A stretch of DNA of 61,037 nt, taken from NCBI GenBank assembly GCA_044347745.1, contig JBIKUD010000019.1, forward strand, positions 1-61,037. Reading direction: 5' to 3'. Within the stretch, counting starts at the first letter, position 1; every line of letters starts with the position of its first letter. Of the stretch, positions 27,271 to 36,943 are shown one piece after another. Source of the stretch: JAIBBV01 sp044347745 (GTDB taxonomy: Bacteria > Bdellovibrionota_C > UBA2361 > JAFLCA01). The notes below the pieces were generated by a model. That model was given only the letters and a program-made list of their open reading frames with translations. It did no database searches and had not been told where the DNA came from. The position numbers were made by a program, and so were the translations under genes.

Positions 27271-28086
27271 TTATTTACCTGTGAGGGTTTGAGAGATAAG
27301 GTCGGCAAAAATATCTAGCTCCTGGTCTCCTCGAACAAAAAATCCGGTTACTTCTGAGCCAGGTGCGGCACTCGGGAAAATAAAGAAAGCAGGAGTGCCC
27401 ATGACGCCAATTTTTTCGCCCTCAGCCATATCAGCTTGAACTTCTGTGCTCGGAGTATTGCCCGTAGGCTGACGTTTAATCTGATACTCGGGCTTTTCGA
27501 GACATTGCGAGAGCTCTTTAGCAGAAAGTCCGGAAACTTTTGATAAAATGTCGTCGAATTGGCCGTCATTCAGGAGTTCTGGATTCAAAAAGAGTGCTTC
27601 GTGTACTTCTTTAAATTTTCCTTGCTGCTTTGCACAGGCTGCTACGGAGGCAGCATCTGCAGCATACGGATGCGATTCAAGTACGTAGTCTCGGTAAATA
27701 ATTTTTACCTGACCTTTGGAAATAAAATCACGCTCAAGTTTTGGCAAAACGGCACGATGAAACCGCGCACAAAACCCGCATTGATAATCGTAAAATTCCA
27801 TAATCGTAACTGGTGCGGTAGGGGACCCAAGCACAAAGTCATCGAGACTGCTTTCATCTAATTTGAGGGTGACCGGTTGTACGGGAGTGCGCTTTTGTCT
27901 GGCTTCATCAAAATTACGCTTGATGTCTAGGACCGCAGCTTTAATGTCGCTTACATCCTTTTGGATCGCATGTATCTCTTTCCGCAATGAGGCAATCTCT
28001 GATTGATTAGGTTGTTCGGCGAGAGTTGTTAACGGCAAGGTCAAAGCCAGACCAATAATAGAGCGCTGCAAAGTATTCATAACCAT
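27271..28086 (-). CDS. DsbA/Com1-like thiol-disulfide oxidoreductase
   Basis: Periplasmic thioredoxin-fold protein of 271 residues. A signal peptide covers ~1-23; a coiled coil with heptads (EIASLRKEIHAIQKDVSDI) at ~30-60 may dimerise it. The active site is CGFC at 103-106 and the cis-Pro loop reads MGTPAFF. A second in-frame ATG two codons in may be the true start. It is probably an oxidant or isomerase for exported proteins. Precedes mazG. Confidence 0.88.
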   Translation of the reverse strand: MVMNTLQRSIIGLALTLPLTTLAEQPNQSEIASLRKEIHAIQKDVSDIKAAVLDIKRNFDEARQKRTPVQPVTLKLDESSLDDFVLGSPTAPVTIMEFYDYQCGFCARFHRAVLPKLERDFISKGQVKIIYRDYVLESHPYAADAASVAACAKQQGKFKEVHEALFLNPELLNDGQFDDILSKVSGLSAKELSQCLEKPEYQIKRQPTGNTPSTEVQADMAEGEKIGVMGTPAFFIFPSAAPGSEVTGFFVRGDQELDIFADLISQTLTGK

Positions 28087-28623
28087 CAGATTAATGTAGC
28101 CGAACCAAGAGCCGGAGGCCAGTAATTCAGTTGTGGTTGAGTGGTGCTCTGTCTGGTCGAAAACTGTCCCTGTCCCGGCCCCTTAACCAGATTCTGCTCC
28201 AGCAGAAAATAGGGCCTCTCAGCCCTGATACTTAATTAATTTGTATAAATGTGCGCCCACGCAGTCTGCTAATTCCCTTAACTCAGTAGGAACCTCATTT
28301 GCCAATTCAAGAATTGCCATTGTTTTGGGAAGGCTGTCTTAAAAAACTGGAGATGACTATTTTAATTGGTGCCAGATATCCATTTTTTGTGGTCTCGGCG
28401 GTCTTTGTGGTGATTATAAAAGAATTGATACCACAAAGACCTCAAAGATCACGGAGAGCTTGAATGCAGGCCGACATTCTCCGAAGCGCTGGTCCGAGGT
28501 TTCAGTTTCCGTTGGGCTGTCTCCCGTTGGGCCGGCCCCAGTCTTCCCGATCTGGTCCTTAGGCTCCCAAACCTGCGCCTGAGCCAGAAAAAAAGGGCCA
28601 TTCAGCCCTAGTGCCCAATTAAT
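28087..28623. other. 537-bp intergenic with repeated hairpins
   Basis: No gene. It contains two similar terminator-like stretches, each with GGGC, a short loop, and CAGCCCT, followed by TTAATT (around 28213-28243 and 28591-28622). The sequence before each is also alike (TCCC, GGCC, CAG elements), suggesting a diverged ~100-150-bp duplication. Confidence 0.45.
28400..28441. repeat. Inverted repeat with 12-bp perfect arms (MITE-like)
   Basis: GGTCTTTGTGGT and ACCACAAAGACC flank an 18-base AT-rich loop. Partial extra copies (GTGGTCTC before, CTCAAAGATCACGGAG after) extend it. This type of CTTTGTGGT-based sequence is known as a dispersed non-coding repeat in many bacteria; here it is a single occurrence in the window. 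Confidence 0.55.
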
Positions 28624-30339
28624 TTAATGCGCTTCTGTTCTACCCGCCAATGCCGCACGCCAGGCTTTTAGGTACGAATTATCAAGAGAGCCAATTGTGC
28701 TGTTTGATGCGGACATAATTTCTGCCTGTTGGCTCAGCCAATCAAATTGGGCCAGAGCCTTTGGTAGATCGCCATGTTTTTCAAACGCATGAGCCAAAAA
28801 GAGGCGTAAATCTGCTGCTTCTGGATACAGAGAAAGAAGTTGTTCGCCGACGGGCATGAGGAGCTCAGGGCAAGCGTCGGCTTGGGTCAAATACAGTTTA
28901 ATGGTCTGCTGCCTAAAAAAACGGCGATAAACAAGGCGTTCAGATCTCAATTTTACAAGAATAAGTTCCCAAAGGTTTAACAGAGATTTTTCATCTTCCG
29001 CCCACTGTACTGCCAGCAATAAAAAACGTAGGTCCTGGCTAAACTGTTCTCGTGCTTGAGAGAGGGATTTGGGCAGCTCGGGGGAACGTAAAATACGCAA
29101 CACCTTCAGCTCGGCGAGTGCCAAATCGGGAATTTTTGGATTTCGCACTCTGCCGCGCTGAATGGTGCGTAGTGCATCAGAAGGTTGCTTCAATTTAAGA
29201 AAACTTTCAGCGACGCCTAAAACCTCGGCAGTATGTGTTTTCTCTTCAATGTTACCCTTGATCTCGTGGAATCCGGCTTCGCAGGGCCAATCAAATGCCT
29301 CGCTCTCCCTGCTCATAAGACCAGTATACAGAGCCTGCCTGCGCAATTCTTGCTTTTGTGTACGTCGAGAACGAACATACTCTAAGCACAGCTTTGCTTC
29401 CTGTGCGATTCGCTCTGGCTTCAGAATATATTCCCCCAGACGCTCCTTCAGATCGTGTTGATTCTTATAGGGGCGAATGCCCGTAGCAGCCAAAAACTCT
29501 CGATAAGGCGGCGCATCAGGCAGCAGAGGAAGCGCCCCATGAGCGCTCATCTCAAGCGCCTTTATGTCGCTGCGACAGCGATTATACGGAGTATCGAGCA
29601 AAGGGATAATTCCGATATGCAAAGTTTTTAGAAAGGAAAAATAGTCACCGAGGGTGCTCCAGGGGATAAACAAAAAGCGCCCCTTTGGAAAGGAGGTCAG
29701 CTCCGGAATTGCCTTGTTGCCCATCACATGCAATTGCAAATTGGGAGTTTGCTCGAGCATTTCTTGGAAAAGGGACGCAGTTGATAAAAAATCGGCCATA
29801 TGGGCTACGGAACCACCCCAGCCAATTTTTATAATTTCATTGCCGCGATTCCCTGGACTCTCAAAGCCTGCAAAATCTGAAGGAAAGTAGTTCTCAAGAA
29901 TATGAATTTTGTCGTTACTAACTTGTTTTGAAAAAAGTTCTCTTAGAGCGCTCGAAGTAACTACAACGGCGTCTGCTTCGATCAAAAATTGCTCACACGC
30001 TGCCCAGAAAAGGGGAGAGCTGCCATGGTCAGTCCCCGGGGTCCAATTTGTGCTTTCGTAAAAATTTTCGCCAAACTCAACAATTGTCTTTTTGCCTCGG
30101 CGCTTTCTGTCCTGAATAATTGGCAAGAGCTCCAGATCGCTCGGTTGAAATAAAACGAGCAGATCAGCAGCTTCAGCCCATTCGAAGCGCTCTTTGGCGT
30201 GGGGATCGAGATTAATTATTCGCCAGCGTGATTCCCGTTTGGCCAATTCCTGAGCTGGCCAACGATTGCGGAAATAACACTCGCCTAATTCCGTGCTTCG
30301 ACAAATTTGAAGTATGGTTTTAACTGGGTTCGACGTCAT
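28624..30339 (-). CDS. Glycosyltransferase (GT4-like) with TPR-like C-terminus
   Basis: 571 residues. The first ~330 form a GT-B-type fold: GWGGS at a donor-loop position, LHVMGN, FIPWSTLGDYFSFL, HIGIIPL, then SDIKALEMSAHGALPL, which resembles the donor-binding helix of GT4 enzymes (E-x-A-x-G). Residues ~370-571 are helical with TPR-like repeats (DLRLFLAHAFEKHGDLPKAL). It may act in surface glycan or protein glycosylation; substrate unknown. It stands alone between a long intergenic region and comF. Confidence 0.75.
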   Translation of the reverse strand: MTSNPVKTILQICRSTELGECYFRNRWPAQELAKRESRWRIINLDPHAKERFEWAEAADLLVLFQPSDLELLPIIQDRKRRGKKTIVEFGENFYESTNWTPGTDHGSSPLFWAACEQFLIEADAVVVTSSALRELFSKQVSNDKIHILENYFPSDFAGFESPGNRGNEIIKIGWGGSVAHMADFLSTASLFQEMLEQTPNLQLHVMGNKAIPELTSFPKGRFLFIPWSTLGDYFSFLKTLHIGIIPLLDTPYNRCRSDIKALEMSAHGALPLLPDAPPYREFLAATGIRPYKNQHDLKERLGEYILKPERIAQEAKLCLEYVRSRRTQKQELRRQALYTGLMSRESEAFDWPCEAGFHEIKGNIEEKTHTAEVLGVAESFLKLKQPSDALRTIQRGRVRNPKIPDLALAELKVLRILRSPELPKSLSQAREQFSQDLRFLLLAVQWAEDEKSLLNLWELILVKLRSERLVYRRFFRQQTIKLYLTQADACPELLMPVGEQLLSLYPEAADLRLFLAHAFEKHGDLPKALAQFDWLSQQAEIMSASNSTIGSLDNSYLKAWRAALAGRTEAH

Positions 30340-30490
30340 TGATACAGCCTATCTACTGGATTCTGCTTCGCCAGTGCCTTAGCCTCGCAAGGGGAGATTT
30401 TCACCGAATTAAAGCTATATGTAAACGCCTCTTAGGCAGCGCCAATGTCAATTTCAAGCCATTTTGAGCCTTATGTCGGAATGGCACTTA

Positions 30491-31219
30491 TCAAAGGTGT
30501 TTGCCAACATGAAGCATGCAAAACGCCTGGATCGGCGCATGTCCCCCTTTAGAAAGCGCTTCGGCGGCAGCGCTTACCGTTGCCCCGGTCGTAATAATGT
30601 CGTCAATCACAAGGGGCCTGAGACCTTTATTCAGGTTTCGGTTTACGCTGAAGGCGTTTTTCATATTTATTTTTCGTGCTCCTGGACGTAGCAATGATTG
30701 CACTTTGGTTTTTCGGCAACGCAACAGAGCCTCTGAAAGAACGGGGATGCCAGATATTCGAGAAAGCTCGTCCGAAATTAACTCCGGGAAGTTAAACAGC
30801 CGTCTCCGAAATTGGTGGCTTGCGGCTGGAATAGGCACAAGGCAGTTCACCTCGTTGAATAGTTCATACGGAGCATATAGCGCGGTGAGGGAGGCTAGGT
30901 GCCGCGCCAATACAGCGCTTGGTCTATATTTGGCCCGAAGGATTGCCATATATAGCGATTCGTCTTGACTATACAGCGCTTGCACTGAGTGGCAATAGGC
31001 TGGTGGACTTAACAAGGGTTTATCAAGAGCAGTAGGTGGCTGTATCGAGCAGCTCACGCACAAGTAACGCTCGCATTTGCGAGCACACACGAGGCAAAAT
31101 CTTGGGAATAGAACTTCTAGCGTTTTTTTGAATATAAAAGAACTTTTCAGGGGGCTGCGATGGGTGAGCAAGGGCAAATCACTTTGCCGCTTAACCGGAA
31201 GCAGATGCAGAATCGACAT
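30491..31219 (-). CDS. comF: ComF-family phosphoribosyltransferase-like protein
   Basis: 242 residues. N-terminal zinc-ribbon-like cysteines at 42, 45, 49, 54 and 57 (CLVCARKC, YLCVSC), then a type I PRTase domain with the PRPP-binding loop VIDDIITTGAT near residue 210. ComF proteins assist natural transformation/DNA uptake in several species; the role here is inferred. No other competence gene is adjacent. Confidence 0.88.
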   Translation of the reverse strand: MSILHLLPVKRQSDLPLLTHRSPLKSSFIFKKTLEVLFPRFCLVCARKCERYLCVSCSIQPPTALDKPLLSPPAYCHSVQALYSQDESLYMAILRAKYRPSAVLARHLASLTALYAPYELFNEVNCLVPIPAASHQFRRRLFNFPELISDELSRISGIPVLSEALLRCRKTKVQSLLRPGARKINMKNAFSVNRNLNKGLRPLVIDDIITTGATVSAAAEALSKGGHAPIQAFCMLHVGKHL

Positions 31220-31336
31220 AATGCGGTCTCCTGCTATCTATTCGGTTATTTTCTATGAAAGTTGCGTCTCAGGACTCAAAATATGTAAGTCTTACGCATG
31301 CGAGGTGCGCTCTGCCAGAGTAAAGAAGAGGTCTAG

Positions 31337-32851
31337 TTAAAGACTTTCCCCGCTCATCTCTGCTGGAACCTCGAGGCCCATAAGCTTCAGCATCGTTGGT
31401 GCCACATCACATAAGGCGCCATCTTTGCGCAAAGTTGAAGAGCTGTCTGCGCCAATTAATATACAAGGCACAGGGTATGTCGTATGTGCCGTATGGGGAG
31501 CCCCTGTTTGGTAATCTATCATCTGCTCAGCATTTCCATGGTCAGCAATTACCATAGCTTTTCCCCCTGCTTTCAGCACGGCCGAAACAATTCTTCCAAG
31601 ACAGGAATCAACCGTTTCAACTGCCTTAACAGCTGCTTCAAAGACCCCCGTGTGCCCAACCATGTCGCAATTGGCTAAGTTGACGACAATGAAATCATGC
31701 GAACGCTGCTCGACTGCTTGAACTACAATATCGGTGACAGCTATGGCGCTCATTTCTGGCTTTAAGTCATAGGTCTTTACGTCGCGAGGGGAGGGAATCA
31801 CTTTTCTGTCTTCTCCGGCATACGGAGCTTCTATGCCGCCGTTTAAAAAATAGGTTACATGCGGATACTTCTCTGTTTCAGCCACACGAAGTTGGGTGAG
31901 TCCTAGTGAGGCAAGGTATTCACCAAGATGATTGCGAATATCAAGTGGCTCAAAAAGATAGGGCACTTTAATGTTGTGGTCATATTCAGTAAAAGTCAGC
32001 ACCTGGTCGGAATGCAGAGCGGGATTTTTGCGCGTAAAGCCCTCAAAGTGAGGTTGAACCAGTGCTGCAAGTAACTGCCGCATACGATCTTCACGAAAAT
32101 TCCAACAAACTAAAAGATCTTTGCTATCTATGCCCGTGTGAGAAAACACGAGGGGCTCCAAAAATTCGTCTGTAATGCCCTGTGCGTAACTTTGCTCAAT
32201 CGCGTTCAGAATTGAAGCACAAGCTGTACCTTGACCTTCAGCAATCGCTCGATACGCCTTTTCAGTCCTGTCCCAGCGTTTATCTCTGTCCATTGCAAAA
32301 AAACGACCTGATACACTTGCAATCCTTGCCCGCGGACATTTTTCTAAAACGTCTAGAAGGGCTCTTAGTGATTGTGACGCAGACTGCGGAGGGCAGTCGC
32401 GGCCATCGGTGAAGAGATGGACCAAAATTTCACCTGCAAATTCCTGATGTAGCTTTTGAATAAGTAAGAAGGCGTGAGCCTCGTGTGAGTGTACACCGCC
32501 GGCTGATAGAAGTCCCAATACATGAATTTTTGAGGCAGCAGCAAAATTGCGACGGAATTTTTGGTACGCAGGAGATAGTGCAAATTCTGAGCCCTGTAAG
32601 GCGCGGTTTATGCGGAGTAGCCACTGCGGCACAACCCGGCCGGCCCCAATATTAAGATGTCCCACCTCGGAGTTCCCCATTTGCCCCTCCGGGAGCCCAA
32701 CTCGTTCGCCAAAGGTGATCAGCGTGGTGTGGGGACACGTTGCCCATAGTGTATCAAAGTTTGGTTTCGAAGCTGCGGCAATTGCGTTGCCCGTAGAATT
32801 TGGATTGAGACCAAAACCATCAAGTATACAAAGAACGCTGGGGGTTTTCAT
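31337..32851 (-). CDS. gpmI: 2,3-bisphosphoglycerate-independent phosphoglycerate mutase
   Basis: Mn-dependent alkaline-phosphatase-fold mutase of glycolysis, 504 residues from the ATG (a TTG three codons upstream is the alternative). Metal ligands LDGFG, catalytic Ser in GNSEVGHLNIGAGR (Ser61), HLFTDGRD, CWNFREDRMRQLL, DMVGHTG and IADHGNAEQM are all present. It is a single-gene unit, with the two other glycolytic genes of the window (eno) elsewhere. Confidence 0.96.
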   Translation of the reverse strand: MKTPSVLCILDGFGLNPNSTGNAIAAASKPNFDTLWATCPHTTLITFGERVGLPEGQMGNSEVGHLNIGAGRVVPQWLLRINRALQGSEFALSPAYQKFRRNFAAASKIHVLGLLSAGGVHSHEAHAFLLIQKLHQEFAGEILVHLFTDGRDCPPQSASQSLRALLDVLEKCPRARIASVSGRFFAMDRDKRWDRTEKAYRAIAEGQGTACASILNAIEQSYAQGITDEFLEPLVFSHTGIDSKDLLVCWNFREDRMRQLLAALVQPHFEGFTRKNPALHSDQVLTFTEYDHNIKVPYLFEPLDIRNHLGEYLASLGLTQLRVAETEKYPHVTYFLNGGIEAPYAGEDRKVIPSPRDVKTYDLKPEMSAIAVTDIVVQAVEQRSHDFIVVNLANCDMVGHTGVFEAAVKAVETVDSCLGRIVSAVLKAGGKAMVIADHGNAEQMIDYQTGAPHTAHTTYPVPCILIGADSSSTLRKDGALCDVAPTMLKLMGLEVPAEMSGESL

Positions 32852-32938
32852 ATGAGTCAATCTAAAATTAGTTGTACTTTAAAGTCGCCAACTTCCATTT
32901 ACTCATTATTCTTAAAGGGAGCACACTTTAGGAACGGC

Positions 32939-34222
32939 TCAAGGCGTTGAAAGCTGGGGAGCAGGGGCATCCTTTTTCACTCGGGGAATTGGACTTAGGG
33001 ATGGCCTGTCTTGTTGGTCTTGTCCAAGGACAAGTAACTTCCAAACTTCGAGAGATGCAGTTGCCTGGTTATGTAGTGCAAAATTATATCCCCTAAGAGT
33101 CAAATATCGGGTGCGAATCTCTTCGGCTACAGAAACACCAAGCTTTTTTGCAAGTTCCTCGAATCCATCAAGTAGTTTTTGAGCATCCTCTAGTTGCTGC
33201 ATCTCAATTTGAATGCGAATGAGCTCAAGCTCTGCAATGAGGCGTGCTTCGCCACTTGTTTCTTTGGTGGCAGTACGTGCGGCTGCTAAGGCTTTTTGTG
33301 GTTCTTGGTGCTGAATCCAAAATCGCGACACCTCATTCCAAAGAGCAGTTGATTGGGAAGCCTTTGCAGCTTTCACCAGTTGGTGCGCTGCCTCCTCCAA
33401 ATTTCCGCCCTCTAATTCAAGTTGAGCAAGGTGCTGCAGTGCAGGAATGAAGTGGGGGTACCGTTTGCAAAAATGAGTTACAGTTTGCTTAAATTCTGGG
33501 GTCTCTGGGCTCGATATTAATGCCCGAAACTCAAGACGGATTCGAGCTGAATCAAGTTCTTCGCGTGGGCCACCGAGCTCCGTTAATGTTCGCTGATATT
33601 CAAGTGCATCATTTACTCTTCCCAAATTTTCCGCCAAGTCGCGGGCAAGCATAAGAGCGCGCTTGTTTGGTCCTTGAGAGAGAATCATATTCAAATTGTC
33701 GAGTGCCGCTGTTTTGTTGCCCTGAGCCCTCTGTAGCTCTGCGCTGCGAAAGAGTACCTCAATATTTGTCGGGTTTTTTGCGCGGACCTCTTCGAGGATT
33801 CGAATGCCTTCTTCCATATCTCCGCAGTGCTCAAGGGCGCGGGATAATTCAATTGCGGAGATGATATTTCCTAAGTCCTTTTTTCTTAAACTTTCCCACG
33901 CGGCGCGCGCGCGCTGCCACTCACCCGACGCGTTTAGCTCTCGTGCTTGAAGAAATCCTCGCGAGAAGGCGTCTACCATCTGCAATTTTGCCTTTAGTTT
34001 GCGTTCCCTTAAATAGGTTTTGAGTCCCCAAAAAAGTCCTATGAGCGCCGCGCAAAATACGCCAAAACCAAATAATGCCAAATAAATTACGCCGCTTGCG
34101 GCAGTGATGGTCCAGCTTGAAGTCAAAGTTAGGGTGGCGGGCGCTGAGTTAAGCAAGACGATGTACAAAGCCGCTCCGACGAGCAAAAAAGCAGCCAGGA
34201 GTTTATTAAAGTGCGCGATCAT
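32939..34222 (-). CDS. TPR protein with LapA-like membrane N-terminus (LapB/YciM-like)
   Basis: 427 residues from the ATG that opens the first hydrophobic helix. Two membrane segments (~5-24 and ~36-62) give a LapA/YciS-like N-terminus, and the rest carries TPR-type helical repeats (WQRARAAWESLRK, GDMEEGIRILEEVRAKNP, EVLFRSAELQRAQGNKTAA). No C-terminal rubredoxin-like Cys motif is present, unlike E. coli LapB. It may regulate envelope (LPS) synthesis by scaffolding; this is inference from architecture. Confidence 0.7.
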   Translation of the reverse strand: MIAHFNKLLAAFLLVGAALYIVLLNSAPATLTLTSSWTITAASGVIYLALFGFGVFCAALIGLFWGLKTYLRERKLKAKLQMVDAFSRGFLQARELNASGEWQRARAAWESLRKKDLGNIISAIELSRALEHCGDMEEGIRILEEVRAKNPTNIEVLFRSAELQRAQGNKTAALDNLNMILSQGPNKRALMLARDLAENLGRVNDALEYQRTLTELGGPREELDSARIRLEFRALISSPETPEFKQTVTHFCKRYPHFIPALQHLAQLELEGGNLEEAAHQLVKAAKASQSTALWNEVSRFWIQHQEPQKALAAARTATKETSGEARLIAELELIRIQIEMQQLEDAQKLLDGFEELAKKLGVSVAEEIRTRYLTLRGYNFALHNQATASLEVWKLLVLGQDQQDRPSLSPIPRVKKDAPAPQLSTP

Positions 34223-34335
34223 ACATGATACAATTACACAGGTTGGAGTAATGACCAATAAGGCTTAGGCCCTCTATGGGCCATGCCTACGTGAGAGTAG
34301 TATCCTGCGATTTGGTTGGAAGGGAAACACTAAAG

Positions 34336-34368
34336 CCGCGTTCCGCCTATTGAGAAGCCGGAACGCGG
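34336..34368 (-). terminator. Terminator hairpin of rsfS
   Basis: CCGCGTTCCG and CGGAACGCGG are perfectly complementary, 10 bp with a 13-base loop, 20 bases after the rsfS stop. On the minus strand a T-rich stretch (CTTTAGTGTTTCCC) follows. Confidence 0.65.
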
Positions 34369-34387
34369 GCTCAACGAATGGAGGCGT

Positions 34388-34843
34388 TTACGCAACCTTA
34401 CGGTCAGCGTCAGCCACGCTAATCTGTAAATCTTTCTTAAGATCTAACTTCGGAGCTTTAAACCAAAGGCTTTCGAGGTCGAAATGCGAGCGCATTGGTT
34501 CATAAAACACATGTGCGACTACGTCTCCGCAGTCAATAAGCACCCATTGACCTTGCTCATAGCCTTCAACAGCTACTGGCGAGATTCCATGCTTATCAAG
34601 CGCCGCAAGAATTTTATTGGCGATACCCTGTACTTGGCGGTCTGATTTTCCACTCGCCATTACAAAGTAATCAGATAACGCAATGTTATGTGATACGTCT
34701 AGTGCGCGCACGTCCCTGGCCTTCGCATCTAAACAGGCAAGGATAATATCCCTTGTAATTTCTAACGAATTGTTGGCTTCTTCCATGAGAGCTGCAACCT
34801 TTGCTTTCATGCCTATTGTTGTTTCCTCCAAATATATAGTCAT
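34388..34843 (-). CDS. rsfS: Ribosome silencing factor RsfS
   Basis: 151 residues with the family core KARDVRALDVSHNIALSDYFV, ASGKSDRQVQGIA, and WVLIDCGDVVAHVF. RsfS binds ribosomal protein L14 and blocks subunit joining in stationary phase. The first ~20 residues are an extension over E. coli RsfS; GGAGG lies unusually far upstream of the first ATG, and a second ATG eleven codons in also has a distant GGAGG. Followed by a terminator hairpin. Confidence 0.93.
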   Translation of the reverse strand: MTIYLEETTIGMKAKVAALMEEANNSLEITRDIILACLDAKARDVRALDVSHNIALSDYFVMASGKSDRQVQGIANKILAALDKHGISPVAVEGYEQGQWVLIDCGDVVAHVFYEPMRSHFDLESLWFKAPKLDLKKDLQISVADADRKVA

Positions 34844-35455
34844 AAAGAACTACCGCTCCTCCGCCGCCAGCGCAACATTGATGAATGATAACCTTTGGTG
34901 GAGAAGATTTGGTTCTCGCGATGCGAGACAGACCGCCTGTGTAAGCTGCAGCAACTAAATTTCATGCGTGCAAGCTTTGCCCTCCTTGAGCCGGGACAGT
35001 GGGAGGCAAGACAATTTTAGGTAATAAACGGGAAGTTTGAGGGCAGGAAACGAGCCAAAAAGGTGGCGGTGCGCTAGGAGGAACTGGAAGTTTTGCGAAC
35101 AAAATTTCTCGCGTAAGCTATTTCTCCAAAATGATCCTGTTTAGTTCCAGGATTAGCCGTTACTCCTCAAATGGCGTCCTTATGGTTTTAGATGCCTGAA
35201 GCCACCAAAAGACGCTATCACATGTTAAAATCGGGACTTGCTTAAAGGCCCTTGAACACATTTTAACAGGTCGGGAGACCTCCAGCAATTTCAAAACTTT
35301 TTACGTGCGGATTTAGCTACTTAGCTAGAACTCATCGCATAGATGCCATCCCTGGCATGTCTGAGAGTGCTCCAAGCTCGGATGGGGACCCCATAAAAGC
35401 CCCGTCCTTGCGTCACACCGGCTTCCTCGCATGCTCCGTCGCCGAGCACGCCATT
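34844..35455. other. 612-bp intergenic region
   Basis: No gene with a believable frame. It has a perfect 9-bp inverted repeat TGTTAAAAT/ATTTTAACA (35223-35268) with a 28-base loop and a small GGTCGGGAGACC element just after it. It lies downstream of obgE and upstream of rsfS on the minus strand, so a promoter for rsfS is expected but not clear. Confidence 0.4.
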
Positions 35456-36529
35456 TTAGGCTTCTCGGTCCTGAGCTTCTGAATCGCTGATTGGTGAGTT
35501 ATTGCCAGATAGTTTTCGAGCTTCTGTAACCTTAATTGCCAACAGCTCAATTAGGTCAGGGATGCCTTGTCCCGTAACACTTGAAGCAATAAGGCACTCG
35601 AGCCCTTTTTTTTGAAAGCGCTTTTTAATCTTCTCTAACTCAGCATCTTCGGTTGCTGCATCTGATTTCGTAAGCAACACAACTTGGGGTTTTTGGGCCA
35701 ATATTTCCGAGTAAGAGTGTAGCTCTTTATTAATCATTTCAAATGACTTCATTGGATCTAGCGCTTCGCCGTTTTCATCGAGCTGCCAAGGATCCACTAA
35801 ATGCAAAATGAGCCCGGTGCGCTCAATGTGCTTCAAGAATTTAATTCCTAATCCCTTTCCTTCATGTGCTCCAGGAATAAGTCCGGGAATGTCGGCTACT
35901 ACAAAACTTCGATCTCCCTTAGCTTTCACGACCCCCAAATTCGGCGTCAGGGTAGTGAATGGGTAGTCGGCAATTTTTGGCTTTGCAGATGATATTCGTG
36001 AGATCAGAGTTGATTTCCCGGCATTTGGAAAGCCGACGAGCCCAATGTCAGCCACTAACTTTAGAGAGAGAATAAAGGCGCCAGATTCACCTGGTTCACC
36101 GGGTTGAAATTGTTCTGGAGCACGGTTGGTAGCGCTCTTGAAAAAGGTGTTGCCTTTTCCGCCGCGTCCGCCCTTGGCAATCACAAATTCTTGGCGGTCG
36201 CTGCTGAGGTCGGCAACAAGCTCGCGGCTGCTCGCTTTAAGCACTTGGGTGCCAATCGGCACATGTACAATTAAGTCGCCTCCGGCGCGGCCGTCTTTGC
36301 AGCTTCCACCGCCTGGATCTCCATCGTCAGCCTTGAGTACAGCCTTATACTGAAAGTCGAGTAAGGTGTGTTTATTCCTATCGGCAATGAGAATAACAGA
36401 GCCGCCACGTCCGCCGTTGCCGCCATCAGGGCCGCCAAGTGGGACAAACTTTTCGCGACGAAAGCGCTTCACCCCAGAACCTCCGGCTCCGGCCTGCACT
36501 TCGATTTTACTCTCATCAATAAACTTCAT
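35456..36529 (-). CDS. obgE: Obg family GTPase
   Basis: Ribosome-assembly and stress GTPase, 357 residues. The N-terminal glycine-rich Obg domain (~1-158) contains KFIDESKIEVQAGAGGSG and many Gly repeats. The G domain has GFPNAGKS (G1), TLTPNLGVV (G2), DIPGLI (G3), LTKSD (G4) and SSVTGQG (G5). It lacks a long C-terminal tail. Canonical gene order rplU-rpmA-obgE is kept. Confidence 0.96.
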   Translation of the reverse strand: MKFIDESKIEVQAGAGGSGVKRFRREKFVPLGGPDGGNGGRGGSVILIADRNKHTLLDFQYKAVLKADDGDPGGGSCKDGRAGGDLIVHVPIGTQVLKASSRELVADLSSDRQEFVIAKGGRGGKGNTFFKSATNRAPEQFQPGEPGESGAFILSLKLVADIGLVGFPNAGKSTLISRISSAKPKIADYPFTTLTPNLGVVKAKGDRSFVVADIPGLIPGAHEGKGLGIKFLKHIERTGLILHLVDPWQLDENGEALDPMKSFEMINKELHSYSEILAQKPQVVLLTKSDAATEDAELEKIKKRFQKKGLECLIASSVTGQGIPDLIELLAIKVTEARKLSGNNSPISDSEAQDREA

Positions 36530-36554
36530 AATCCCGCTAACGTTTAAGCCAGAT

Positions 36555-36585
36555 ACAAAGAGAGAGCCAATGTGGCTCTCTCTTT
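36555..36585. terminator. Hairpin between rpmA and obgE
   Basis: ACAAAGAGAGCC pairs with GGCTCTCTCTTTGT (one bulge) around a 5-base loop. Without a clear U-tract it may be an attenuator between rpmA and obgE rather than a full terminator. Confidence 0.5.
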
Positions 36586-36647
36586 GTTGCGCCGCACCCC
36601 TGAATCATTTAGGGGCCGCGACGAATACGACACTTTTACGAGCTGTA

Positions 36648-36905
36648 TTAAGCAGCTTGCAAAGGAGTGACGCTTACAATTTGGCGATCGCCTTTCTTAA
36701 AATGCACAACGCCATCAACAAGTGCGAACAAAGTAAAGTCGCGCCCTGTGCCTACGTTTAAGCCAGCAAATACTGTGCTACCGCGTTGACGAATTAAGAT
36801 ATTCCCTGCACGAACAACTTCGCCACCAAAGCGCTTAATGCCAAGGCGCTTGCCGCGCGAGTCACGTCCGTTTCTAGAACTTCCACCAGCTTTTTTATGT
36901 GCCAT
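36648..36905 (-). CDS. rpmA: 50S ribosomal protein L27
   Basis: 85 residues, start MAHKKAGGSSRNGRDSRGKR, without the Firmicute N-terminal cleavage extension. GNILIRQRGSTVFAG and NVGTGRDFTLFAL match L27. Follows rplU by 38 bases. Confidence 0.97.
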   Translation of the reverse strand: MAHKKAGGSSRNGRDSRGKRLGIKRFGGEVVRAGNILIRQRGSTVFAGLNVGTGRDFTLFALVDGVVHFKKGDRQIVSVTPLQAA

Positions 36906-36943
36906 AGTCTGTTATCCCCGAGAGGCCTCTAAAGAAAAAGAAA

